Assembly: GCA_029204225.1 (NCBI GenBank)
Contig: CM055101.1
Location: 2,350,528-2,414,527, forward strand
Origin: Diphasiastrum complanatum
Taxonomy: Eukaryota > Streptophyta > Lycopodiopsida > Lycopodiales > Lycopodiaceae
Length of the DNA: 64,000 nucleotides
Direction: 5' to 3'
In this document: positions 45,826-56,959 of the stretch, piece by piece
How the letters are laid out: each line of letters opens with the position of its first letter
How positions within the stretch are numbered: the first letter of the stretch is position 1
Notes under the pieces: generated by a model
Databases searched by the model: none
Seen by the model: the letters and a program-made list of their open reading frames with translations, nothing else
What the model was told of the DNA's origin: nothing
Translations under genes and position numbers: made by a program

Positions 45826-45992
45826 AATATCGGATCAACGTGCACGAGATGATATGGAAATCTACAAAAGCTACAAGTGCACGTCGAACCGATATCAAAT
45901 AAATATAAATGGAATATCGGATCAGCACGCACAATATGATATGAAAATTTACAAAGACTACAAGTGCGCGTCGAACCGACAATAAATAAATT
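45826..45992 (+). repeat. Two-copy 87-bp tandem repeat
   Basis: Units start aatatcggatca at 45826 and 45913 and share tacaagtgc, then cgtcgaaccga, then aataaat at matching offsets. About 10% of positions differ. Confidence 0.88.
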
Positions 45993-46254
45993 TTATTTGT
46001 GCATCAACCATTTAAAGCTTTGTATAGGCAGTTGCACCTGGTACTGGAAAGAGTTCCAGTACTTTCTTGATATGACTCGTCGCTTTTTTGTGGGTGTGTG
46101 TAATAGAGTTAATCTTTATACAAATTGGATTACACACCCTCATCATTGACATATAAAGATAGCACATATAAGCTCCAGTGACCACTGCAATGAAAAACCA
46201 ATATGTTTTTTAAAATGCATGTAAAATCACAATTCATATGAAAAAATCATCTTA

Positions 46255-49031
46255 ATGAAATCTGAAAAACATACACTTTTTCATTTCATAAAAATGAATG
46301 TCACAAATGAAGTGTTAAGAGAGATCAGTACACGCACCACTGCCAAGGAGGCTTGGGACACTCTAAAAACAATCTATGAAATTAAGAATACTTCTAGATT
46401 GTTTACACTTAGAAATCAAATCTTTCTAAGTTATCAGAGAGTAAATGAGAGTGCTTCATCTTATGTAATGAGAGTAAAGGATCTTCATCAAGAGTTAGCT
46501 GATATTGGAGATGCTCTTAAAAACTCTGAACTTGTTCAAGTAGTCCTTAATGGACTTAGAGATGAGTATGACAATATTGTGCAGACTTATGCTGTCAGAG
46601 AGGAACTTTCATCGTTGGAAACACTACAAGGTATTCTCATTGCTGAAGAAAGTAGGCAAGAGAACAAGATGTTGAGGATCAACAGACTTTCATTGAAAGA
46701 TGGTGGAGATGACAAAGCACTCTTCACCAAGGACAAGTCAAGAGGCAAGGGCAAAGGTCAACAACACTTCAAGAAAGACAAAGCCAAAGAAGGTGGTGAG
46801 GATCAATCCTCACAAGTTGCAACATCCAGTGGCAAGAAGAAGCTGTCAAAGATCAAATGTTTCTTTTGTGGCAAGAAAGGCCACTATGCTTTTCCTTATT
46901 TCAGATCATTATCTTGTCACTTTTACAGGAGATCTATGTGGTTTGGAACTTAATTCTTCATGTAAATGGAGTTTTAATTATACCTTTGAACCTCACCAAT
47001 CTAAGCAAATAACCTTACTATTGAGCAAGAGTGTGAGGGTGTTGAGAGTGAAAGAGAGGATTCTTTAATGATGTCTAGTTTTTCATCTTTTCCTTTCAAG
47101 AATGAAAAAATCTGGTGGATAGATAGTGGAGCTAGTTCCCATATGTCTAGTTCTAGAAACTCTTTCAAAAGTCTCATGCCATATCTAGATGCAAAAAGAT
47201 CAATCTATACTGCTAATGATGTAGAATGTAGAATTGAAGGAATAAGTAGTATTCCACTGCATGTATCATCATCAAAATCTTTGTGTTTGCATGATGTACT
47301 TTATATACCTAGACTAACCAAAAATCTCATTAGTGTAGGACAGTTGTTTGATAGTGGATTGAATTTCAAGTTTCATGTTGAAAAGTGTATAATGTCAAGA
47401 GAAAATGAAGTTATTGCTAGAGGATCTAGAATTGGAAAGTTGTACAAACTAGATTCTAGGGAGAGTGCTAACATTTCAGATATTGCTTATGAGACCAAGG
47501 TCCTTCAGGAGGATCTGTGGCATAAGAGATTGAGTCATCCCAATTTCAAAGCCATGCAATCTATTGTCAAGGAAGGAAAAGTTGTTGGACTACCAAAGAC
47601 ACTGTCAAAGTAGCTTCGACCTTGTGAAGCTTGTGTTTTGGCAAAATCAAACAGAAGGTTGTTTCCAAGATCAAGCATCAAAACACAGCATCCATTTGAA
47701 CTCGTGCACTCTGATATTCATTTCTCTTCAACCAAAAACAAAGGAGGAGCAAATTGCTTTGTTTCCTTTGTAGATGATTATACAAAATATTCTTGGATCT
47801 ATATGATATCTTCTAAAGCCATGGTCTATGATGTTTTTCTTACTTTCAAAGCTTATGTAGAAAAGCAGTTTACTTTCAAGTTGAGAGCTTTGAGAAGTGA
47901 TAGTGGAGGTGAATACACCTCCGATAAGTTTAAAGACTTTTGTGAGAGAGAGGGAATACAAAGAGAATTTTCTTGTTCTTACACTCCTCAACAAAATGGA
48001 GTTGCTGAGAGAAAAAATAGAACTTTGTGAGAATGTGCAAAAGCCATTAGGCTAGAAGCATCTTTGCCTAAAGAATTTTGGGGAGAAGCAGTTGCATGTG
48101 CAAATTATCTTTGTAATAGGCTTCCTAATCTTGCAATAGAAGGAAGAACACCATTTGAGATGTTGTATAAGAAAAAGCCTAAGGTAGATCATCTTAGAAT
48201 TTTTGGCTGTGTATGTTTTGTGCATGTACCTTTAGAGACTAGGAAGAAGGATGATCCTAATGTTGTTAAAGGAATTTTTGTAGGATATGCATCTACTAAA
48301 AATGCATATAAAGTATATCTTCCCTCTACTGACAAGAATGTTGTAAGTAGAGATGTGATCTTTTATGAAGATCATAAGTTTAACTTGGATGAAGCACAGA
48401 TCAAGGAGTCTCATGCAAGATTTACAATCATCAATCTTGATGCTGCTCAAGAAGCGGTGAGGCCGAGGCTTGAGGAGGAGCAACTTCAAGCACCTACACC
48501 AAGAAAATCTACAAGAGAAAGATCTTAGCCAAGAAGGCTCACATATGATGAGGAAGGAAGGCAAATGGAAGGTGAAACTTCCTATCATGCTCTCTTCATA
48601 TCAGATGAAGAGCCTAAAGATGTCCAAGAAGCACTTCAATCCAAGAAGTGGGTTGAAGCAATGACCCAAGAGTTTGAAGCCTTGATGTCAAACAACACAT
48701 GGGAGCTTGTGGAGCCACCAAACAACATGCATGTTATTGGATGTAAGTGGATCTTCAGGATCAAGTATAATAATGATGGATCCATCAACAAATATAAAGC
48801 AAGACTTTGTGCCAAAGGCTACTCTCAAATCAAAGGTCTTGACTATGAAGACACCTTTGCACTAGTTGCAAAAATGCTAACAATCAGAATACTCATATCT
48901 CTTGCATGTTATCACAATTGGAGGATGTTTTAGCTTGATGTTTTTAATGCCTTTCTCAATGGTTACCTTGAGGAGGAGATTTACATGGAGCAACCACCTG
49001 GATTTGTGAAAGAAGGTGAAGAACTAAAAGT
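46255..49031 (+). pseudogene. Ty1/copia polyprotein relic, family 2 copy A, 5' part
   Basis: Gag (46255-46953; MNVTNEVLREISTRTTAKEAW and CFFCGKKGHYA), protease (WWIDSGASSHM), gag-pre-integrase, integrase (SFVDDYTKYSWIY, RSDSGGEYTS, SYTPQQNGVAERK) and the start of RT (CKWIFRIKY, FNAFLNGYLEEEIYM). Premature stops lie at 47611, 48028, 48526 and 48931. About 100 bp of foreign sequence replaces the end of the zinc-knuckle region at 46890-46996. No 5' LTR: the copy begins inside gag. At 49031 it is interrupted by the nested copia and resumes at 54925. Confidence 0.9.
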
Positions 49032-49713
49032 TGTGAAAAATTGCCTACATTGGCAAATCTAGCCATGTAGAATATTGTACATTTTGTCAATATTGTTTGT
49101 TGGTTACTTGAATGGCCAAAGTGCCACTTGTAAATTCACACCTAAAGTAGGTTACCACGAGTCAAGAGGAGTGGTTGTGTCCATTTGGTAGTGATTCCTA
49201 CTTTGTAGGATCTAGACCATGATTTATGATGAGATTTGTACCTACCAAGCATGACTCTTGGATCTAGGCTAGGGTTTTCACATTAGGGCAAGAAAGTTGA
49301 GTCTACTTCCTTATTACATGCTGGATTTTCACCTAACATAGCAAAGGAAGTGTCTTTTACTATGCATTCTCATTCTCCATAGTGAGGAGATAGAAACGTT
49401 TTGGAGCCTCAAGGAGAAACTCGAATTTTCTCTCATTGTATGGTTATTGCTTTTCATTCCAATGAGACTCAGCTTTGGCACATTCTAAACACTATCTATA
49501 GGCCGTACTATAGCCTCATTTCCACACGTGTGACGAGTTGGATTATAGTTTTTGATCAATGCTCTGATTCTCTCTACTTGTTTTCTATCAAGCTACTAAA
49601 CTAGATCTTGTTTTCTGATGACTAGTATCTGATAGATTGTTTAACAAGCACACAATCAACCTTGTGGATCATTCAAAGATCCATTTATGGTCTTTAGTAC
49701 TGCACTTTTAACA
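49032..49713 (+). repeat. 5' LTR of nested copia B (682 bp)
   Basis: Starts TGTGAAAAATTGCC and ends ACTTTTAACA, directly before the PBS. Direct repeat of 54282-54924. It contains CACGTGTG near 49525. The left neighbour aaagt is the interrupted RT sequence of copy A. Confidence 0.95.
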
Positions 49714-49725
49714 TGGTATCAGAGC
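49714..49725 (+). promoter_or_regulatory. Copia primer-binding site
   Basis: TGGTATCAGAGC directly after the 5' LTR. Confidence 0.95.
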
Positions 49726-50300
49726 CAAAAGGCTATTGATCAGTGTTTGAAACTAATCTGGTTTTAGCAAATTTTTGGTGCAAAAAGTTAGTATTGGAAG
49801 GGCAAGCTGGTATCCAAGATTTGGTGAGGGGATTTGATCCCAAACTTTTTCAGGATCAAAATCCATACTGTTCACATGTTTGGGCAACTCTGATGTCAAT
49901 TTGATGTAATTTTTGGTGCAAATCCTAGGATAAGCTACCAAGATCACTTGCCATTAATTAGTTTTGAATTTGTTTCATGATAACTAATTAATCTAGGCTG
50001 ATTGCAGACCTTTTTAAAGTGAAAAAACAGGTCTAGAAAGTACATCAAAGTGAAAGAGAGAGAGAGAGATAGAGTCATTCTATTGTCCAAAAATAGCCAA
50101 GATTGGCAAGATTTGCTTGAGAGTAGTTTTCACTTCATCTTATCTTCATTTCAGCTTTGTGAGGGAGTGATGGAACTGTGATTACAAGTCCATCTGTTGG
50201 ATTAGAAGTCAACATTTGAGTGAAACACTGCTAGTTAGAAACCTTTGTGATTTCAAGCTCAACCAAATCTATATCTTGTGTGTAGAATCTTACTAATAAG
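49726..50300 (+). other. Leader of nested copia B
   Basis: Non-coding leader between PBS and gag. Includes a short GA tract near 50055-50070. Confidence 0.7.
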
Positions 50301-53300
50301 ATGGGATCTGCTGGAGCATACCTTCTAGAAGCCAGTGAGAGGTTAAATTCTACCAATTATGCTATTTGAAAAGTGAGGATGGAGTCACTCATGGTGCTCT
50401 AGGATCTCTATGATTTTCTGATTGATGATGAAGATGAACCTCTAGGTGCATAGGAGTTGGCTAAATACAAAAGAAGATCTAGGCTTGCACTTCACTGTGT
50501 GAAGATGAATGTAAGTAATTATTTATTTAGAGAAGTATCAGCTTGTACTAGTGCTAAAGAGGCTTGGGAATCTTTAAGATCAATCTATGAGTCTAGTAAC
50601 ACTTCAAGGGTTCTCATACTTAGGAATCAGATTCTACAAAGCATGAAGAGAAGTGATGAGAGTGCACATGTTTATGTGCTCAGAATCAAGTCTCTCAATA
50701 GGGAGTTAGCTTCCATTGGAGAGAAGATTCAAGATAGTGAGCTTGTTCAGATTGTTCTCAATGGTCTAGGGAGTGACATTTCAAATTTGGTCCAAAGCTT
50801 TGCAATCCAAGACACTTTTCCCACTATAGAAAATCTTCACAGTTTATATTAGTGGCTGAAGAGTGTAGGATGATGCGTACCAATGCAAGAATGAATGCTA
50901 TTTCTCTGCAAGATGGTGATGAGAAAGCTAATTTCTCATTCAAAGGCAAGAAGAAGACCAATGGCAAGAAGAAGCACTTCAAAGAGACCAAGGAGGAGGA
51001 TGAGGCTTCAAGCTCAAAGGGCAAGATCAAAGACAAGTCCAAGTACAAATGTTTTTTTTGTGGAAAGAAAGGACATTTTGCATGAATGTCTCAAGAGGAA
51101 GAAGGCACAAGAGAGCAAACAAAGCAACATTTCACATCAGGAGGAGGAGGAGGATGAAGAGTCATCCTTGATGGTTCTTAACAAACCACCATCATCCAAG
51201 AGCAACACCAATGATTCTTGGTGGATTGATAGTGGGGCTAGTTCTCACATGACATATCAAAAGAACATTTTCTCCACTTTACTTTCTTACAATGATTTAC
51301 ATAGATCAATCTATACTGCAAGTAGTCAAGAATGTAAGATAAGTGGAATAGGAACCATTCCATTGTATGTTGGATCATCCAAAAGGATGAATCTTGATAA
51401 TGTTCTTTATGTTCCTAAGTCAACCAAGAATTTGCTTAGTATTGGCCAGTTAATGGATAATGGCCTTGATGTACAATTTAAGCATGGAGTTTGTTCCATC
51501 CTTAGAAATGATGAATGTATAGTCAGAGGCTTTAAGCAAGGTAGATTGTTTAAGCTTGATGCTAATGTTGCAGTGGAGAGTGTTAACTTGGCAAAGGTGG
51601 AGTTATCAAAGGTAAAACTGTGGCACAAAAGGTTGGGCCACCCCAACTACAAAGCCATGTAATCTATGGTTGCAAAGGAGCTTGCAGTTGGACTCCCCAA
51701 GCATTTGTCAAAGTGTGGAAAGAGATGTGAAGCATGCAGCCTCTCAAAGGCTCACAAACTACCCTTCTCAAGATCAAGCTCTCCTCTTGAACTCATCCAT
51801 TCTGATGTTCATAACTTCTCTTATGAGTCTAATGGTGGTGCCAAGTACTATGTAATCTTCATGTCATATTAGTTCCAATAGAGGACTATTCTAGATTTTG
51901 TTGGATGTACCTCTTGTGTAGAAAATCTATGGTGTTTGATTCTTTTGTAAAGTTCAAGACTTTGGTAGAAAATCAACTTAGTACCAAGATTAAGGAGTGA
52001 TAATGGAGGTGAATATATCTCCAATAAGTTGATTGACTTTTGTAGTTCTAATGGCATAAAGAGGGAGTTGTCATGTCCATACACCCCTCAACAAAATGGA
52101 GTGAGTGAGAGAAGAAATAGATCTCTTTGTGAGTGTGCTAAGGCCTTAAGGCTAGATGCTTCTCTATCCAAACCATTTTGGGGTGAAGCAATAACTTGTG
52201 CTAACTATTTGTGCAATAGATTGCCAAACCAAGCCGTTGGAGGAATCACACCACTTGAAGCTCTATTTGGAGAGAAGTCCAATCTCAAGGATCTCAAAGT
52301 TTTTGGATCCACTTGCTATGTACATCAATCCTTGGATAAGAGAAGGAAGGATGATGCAACATCCATCAAAGGCATCTTTGTGCGATATGGTGAGAATAGC
52401 AAAGGTTATAGAGTCTTCAATCCCATCACTAGCAAGGTGAGTGAGTAGGGATGTTATTTTTTATGAAGGACATGCTTGTGATTTGGATGATAATGCCACT
52501 AATCATCTTGATGCCAACGATCATGCTAGGATGGAGGAGAAGCTTCCAAGTGAAGAAGAACTTGAGGATCCACCTCAAGATGCAAGAACTCCAAGAACTC
52601 CAAGAAGATCTTTAAGGGCAAGGTCTGAGCCATTGAGGCTCACCTATGATGGTCAAGGTGATCAAAGGGAAGGCTCATCATCTTTCACATCTTACACCTT
52701 TCTTACTTCAATGTTAGATGAGCCAACATGCTATGAAGATTCTTGTAAGTCTAAAAGTTGGATGGATGCTATGCAAGTAGAGTATGATGCTCTTATTGAG
52801 AATCATACTTGGGATCTTGTGGATCTTCTTCAAGGGAAGAAACCTCTCGATTTCAAGTGGGTTTTTAGATTGAAGTATAATCAAGATGGATCAATAAGCA
52901 AGCATAAAGCTAGGCTTGTAGCCAAAGGTTTTTTACAAACCAAAGGCATTGATTATGATGAGACTTTTGCTCCTGTGGCTAAGCTTGTTACTATCAGGTT
53001 GATCATTAGTCTTGCTACAACCTTCAATCAAGAGCTATTCCAACTTGATTTCACAAATGCATTCCTCAATGGTTATTTGGAGGAAGAGATCTACATGAGG
53101 CAACCCGAGGGCTTCATCAAGGCAAAGCATGAAGGAGAGGTGTGTTTTTTGAAGGAGAGCCTTTATGGGATCAAGCAAGCACCTAGAGCATGGTACTCTA
53201 GGCTAAAATCTTTCTCATTTCCATCAATTTTGTAATGAGTGTCTATGATCCATATTTGTACATAAGATTTCATGATGGCATGATCATTATTCTCGTTTTG

Positions 53301-54274
53301 TATGTAGATGACATTATCTTGAGTGGTAATGATCTAGATGGAATTAGAGATGTAAAAATTGTTTTAGCAAAAGAGTTTAAGATGGTAGATCTTGGCCTAT
53401 TAAGCTTCATTCTTGGAATAGAAGTTATTAGAGGATGTAATTTTAGCTTCATTTGTCAATCTAAATATGCTACATCCATCCTAGATAGATTTGTAATGAA
53501 GAATTGTAAAGGCATTGAGACACCAATGGAGCAACATGTAAACTTGCATCTATTGGTTGTGATGGAGCATCCTTTGAGGACATCACATTATATAGAAGGC
53601 TTATTGGCTCCTTGATCTATTTGGCTATAAATAGACCTGATCTTAGTTATAGTGTTGGAAAGGTAAGCCAATTCATGCAAAGTCCTCTAGTTTCACATTG
53701 GAAGATGGCCAAAAGAGCTCTTAGATAAAATTCATCTACTAAGAATTTTGGCATTTTGTATAGAGGGACTGAAAGCCTATAGTGAAAGCCTATAGTGACT
53801 CGGATTTTGCAGGTGACAAAGTGGATAGAAGATCAACAAGTGCTTTTGCCACCTTTCTATGTGAGGAAGTATATCCTGGCTCTCCAAAAATCAAGATACC
53901 ATCTCGCTATCTTCCATAGAATCTGAATACAAGGCCTTGACATCAACGTGCAAGGAGGTCTTGTGGCTCAAAAGGCTATTGGTGGAGCTTCATGTCATGG
54001 AGGAGGAGATCCCTATCATCTATTGTGACAACAAATCATCCCAATCACTTGCAACTAATCCTACATTCCATGCAAGGAGCAAACACATCGAGATTGCTCA
54101 TCATTTCGTGAGGGAAAAAGTGCAAGCCAAAGAGATCAAGCTCCAACATGTGCCATCATCAAATTGCGTGGCTGATTTTTTTACTAAATCTTTACCTAAA
54201 GATTCATTTGTCAAGCTTAGATCTTCAATTGGAGTTATTGATAAAAGCATTGTAGTTTCCAAGGCTAGATTTGA
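50301..54274 (+). pseudogene. Ty1/copia polyprotein, nested copy B
   Basis: Gag starts at 50301 (MGSAGAYLLEASERLNSTNY). Stops at 50367, 50400 and 50451 fit single transitions (TGG to TGA; CAG to TAG for the second, likely also the third). Then CFFCGKKGHFA (zinc knuckle), protease (WWIDSGASSHM), LGHPNYKAM, integrase (YTPQQNGVSERRNRS), RT (FKWVFRLKY, KGFLQTKGIDYDETFAPVA, FTNAFLNGYLEEEIYM, SLYGIKQAPRAWYSRL, LYVDDIILSGND) and RNase H (ARSKHIEIAHHFVREK, SSNCVADFFTKSL). Frame breaks occur near 50855, 51080, 51660, 51880, 52440, 53235 and 53610-53930. The one at 52440 is a GTGA tandem duplication. All domains are in order, so it is a complete but inactive element. Confidence 0.93.
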
Positions 54275-54281
54275 GGAGGAG
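54275..54281 (+). promoter_or_regulatory. Polypurine tract of nested copia B
   Basis: gaggaggag and neighbouring purines just before the 3' LTR. Confidence 0.7.
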
Positions 54282-54924
54282 CGTGAAAAATTGCCTACAT
54301 TGGCAAATCTAGCCATGTAGAATATTGTACATTTTGTCAATATTGTTTGTTGGTTACTTGGCCAAAGTGCCACTTGTAAATTCACACCTAAAGTAGGTTA
54401 CCATGAGTCAAGAGGAGTGGTTGTGTCCATTTGTAGTGATTTCTACTTTGTAGGATCTAGACCATGATTTATGATGAGATTTGTACCTACCATGCACCTA
54501 CCAAGCATGACTCTTGGATCTAGGCTAGGGTTTTCACATTAGGACAAGAAAGTTGAGTCTATTTCCTTATTAAATGCTGGATTTTCACCTAACTTAGCAA
54601 AGGAAGTGTCTTTTACTATGTATTCTCATTCTCCATAGTGAGGAGATATAAACGTTTTGGAGCCTCAAGGAGAAACTCGAGTTTTCTCTCATTGTATGGT
54701 GATTGCTTTTGATTTCAATGAAACCCAGCTTTGGCACATTCTAAACACTATCTACAGGCCGTACTATAGCCTCATTTCCACACGTGTGACGAGTTGGATT
54801 ATAGTTTTTGATCAATGCTCTGATTGTCTCTACTTGTTTCCTATCAAGCTGCTAAACTAGATCTTGTTTTCTGATGACTAGTATCTGATAGATTGTTTAA
54901 CAAGCACACAATCAACCTTGTGGA
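54282..54924 (+). repeat. 3' LTR of nested copia B (truncated)
   Basis: Matches 49032-49668. Its first bases are CGTGAAAAATT instead of TGTGAAAAATT. The last ~45 bp are missing: the homology stops at CTTGTGGA and host copia sequence follows at once. There are a few indels against the 5' LTR, including an added ctaccatgcac near 54490. Confidence 0.93.
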
Positions 54925-56010
54925 CTAAAACAAAAGTCTCTATGGACTAGAACAAGCACCAAGGTCTTGGTATGCAAGGCTCAACTCCTTTCTCATATCA
55001 CGCGGATTCTGTCTTAGTGAATACAACCCCTCTTTGTATATTAAGTTTGTAAATAACTTTGTAGTTATTCTTCTCATCTATGTAGATGATAGCATTCTTT
55101 GTGGAAATAATGAGAAGCTAGTTGAAGAAACTAAGCATGCACTTGGTAGTGAATTTAAGATGCAAGACTTAGGAGTTCTTTACTATATTTTAGGCCTTGA
55201 AATTGACTTTTGGAAAGGTCATGCCTTCATAAGTCAAAGTAGATATGCACTTTCCATGCTCAAGAAATTCCAAATGGAAAACTGTAAAGGCATAGATACA
55301 CCAATGGAGCACATTGTAAAAGTTCTTATGAAAGATGATGAAAAATCCTTTGAGGACATCACTTTTTATAGGAGTCTTATTGGCTCACTTATACGGTTAA
55401 CTGTGACTAGGCCTGATCTAAGCTTTAGTGATCATAAGCTAAGTTAACACATGCATGATCCAAAGATATATCATTGGAAGTTGGCTAAAAGAATCTTGAG
55501 GTATATATCTTCTACCTTAGACTATGGATTAATCTACAAAGGAGAAGATCTGACTTTAGTTGCTTTTTCAGATTCAAATTTTGTAGGAGACAGGTTAGAT
55601 AGAAAATCCACAAGTGCTTACACAATTTTTCTTGGAGGGAATCTAGTTTCTTGGCTATCAAAGAAGCAAGCAACTATATCCTTATCATCATGTGAAGATG
55701 AATACAAATATCTTACAACCACAAGAAAAGAAGTTTTATGGATCAAAAGACTACTCTTAGAGCTAAAGTGTTACGGAGATGAAGACCTTCCAATTATCAA
55801 GAATGATAACATCTCAACTCAAGCTCTTGCAAATAATCCCGTGTTCCATGCAAGGAGCAAACACATCGAGGTAGCTCATCATTTTGTAAGAGAAAAAGTT
55901 ATTGGGAGAGAGATCATATTGGAGCATGTTGGATCTTCAAATTGTGTTGCAGATCTTCTCACCAAGCCATTGCTCAAGAAAGTTTTTATCAAGATGAGGT
56001 TCCTATCTCA
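54925..56010 (+). pseudogene. Ty1/copia polyprotein relic, family 2 copy A, 3' part
   Basis: Continues the copy at 46255-49031. NKSLYGLEQAPRSWYARL follows the junction, then YVDD (IYVDDSILCGNN), then RT thumb (SRYALSMLKKFQMENCKGI). After a TAA at 55445, RNase H follows (VSWLSKKQATISLSSCEDEY, ARSKHIEVAHHFVREK, SSNCVADLLTKPL). The catalytic YVDD is intact but the frame is not. Confidence 0.9.
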
Positions 56011-56959
56011 AGTTTTGAGGCCATGCCTATGTTATTTCCATTGTATACTTTATTGTACATAAAGGTATGTGAATTGAGCACATGACCTTCTAGAATAGGT
56101 CGAGTTTGAGTTAGGTAGATTCAAATTTGATGTTATGCAATAGTTTAGATTACATGCAATGTCATTCAGTGTGCATGCAAGCAACATGCAATCAGTGCAT
56201 GCAACATGCAAAGTAGTTTTCATAATTTACACATGTTTAGGCAATTTTGAGAGATGACTTGCAGTACATGCAATATCCATGCATGCAGTTATGTCGCGAA
56301 CGGTTTCGTTTCGTTGTCGCGAACGATATTATTTGTTTTGAATTTTCTTTGTGCAAAAGCTTCACAGAATCTAGACACGTGACTACACATCACAGAACAG
56401 ATTCCATTCTAGCAATCAAGACAACGTAAGACCGAGAGATGCACGAAAATAGAGCAATCAATTATCAATTTGATTTTTAGAGCAAGATCGTCAGTGTCTC
56501 GTCCGTTGGTGGCTTGACGCTCAACTCTTTCGCTGTGTTCTGCTCGTTGGCAGACTTTCATGCACAACTGTTTCGTTTCACTTCTTTTTTGTTTTTGCTC
56601 TACTCTCTATGTCTCACTGTATCTCTCTATATCTTATAGTATATCTTATAATCCAGAAGAATAGTTTATATCTCCACTATGTGGAGTTTACAAAATAGCT
56701 AAACAGAGAATTACAAGAGTAGTTAATGCTAATCGACTAATTCGTTACTCTCCATTGTTACTACCCGTTTCAGCTGGGTGTGAAGTTTGAGACTCCAAGC
56801 CCGTTGAGTTGCTAGCTGGCAGCACGAAAGATTCTCTTTTGTTTCTTTCATTTTCTTTCGTTTCTTTTTGTTTTGCGTCACTTTGCAGCTTTCACAGTCT
56901 TGGAGACATGTTTACGATTTGGAAATGATTCGCGAATCGTTCATCCTGGAAGCACGTTG
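56011..56959. other. Spacer with a CATGCA cluster and likely copia LTR sequence
   Basis: No gene. 56158-56291 holds eight CATGCA hexamers. TCGCGAA-type strings near 56295-56325 and 56930-56990 resemble those of the family 1 LTR region. An LTR of the minus-strand copia to the right probably lies here, but no second copy confirms its borders. Confidence 0.45.
56158..56291. repeat. Cluster of eight CATGCA (RY-type) hexamers
   Basis: CATGCA occurs eight times in 134 bp, including an overlapping CATGCATGCA. This core is the RY motif bound by plant B3 factors; function here is unproven. Confidence 0.7.

Larger units (their letters stand above)
44213..46254. other. Intergenic stretch with (CA)n and an 87-bp tandem pair
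   Basis: No gene recognised. Contains a GC-richer segment at 44215-44400, (CA)n at 44556-44598 and the repeat pair at 45826-45992. Confidence 0.4.
49032..54924 (+). mobile_element. Nested copia retrotransposon B (5.9 kb)
   Basis: LTR-PBS-gag-protease-integrase-RT-RNase H-PPT-LTR, inserted into the RT of family 2 copy A in the same orientation. The target duplication would be aaagt, but the right side was lost with the LTR end, so it cannot be confirmed. Confidence 0.93.
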
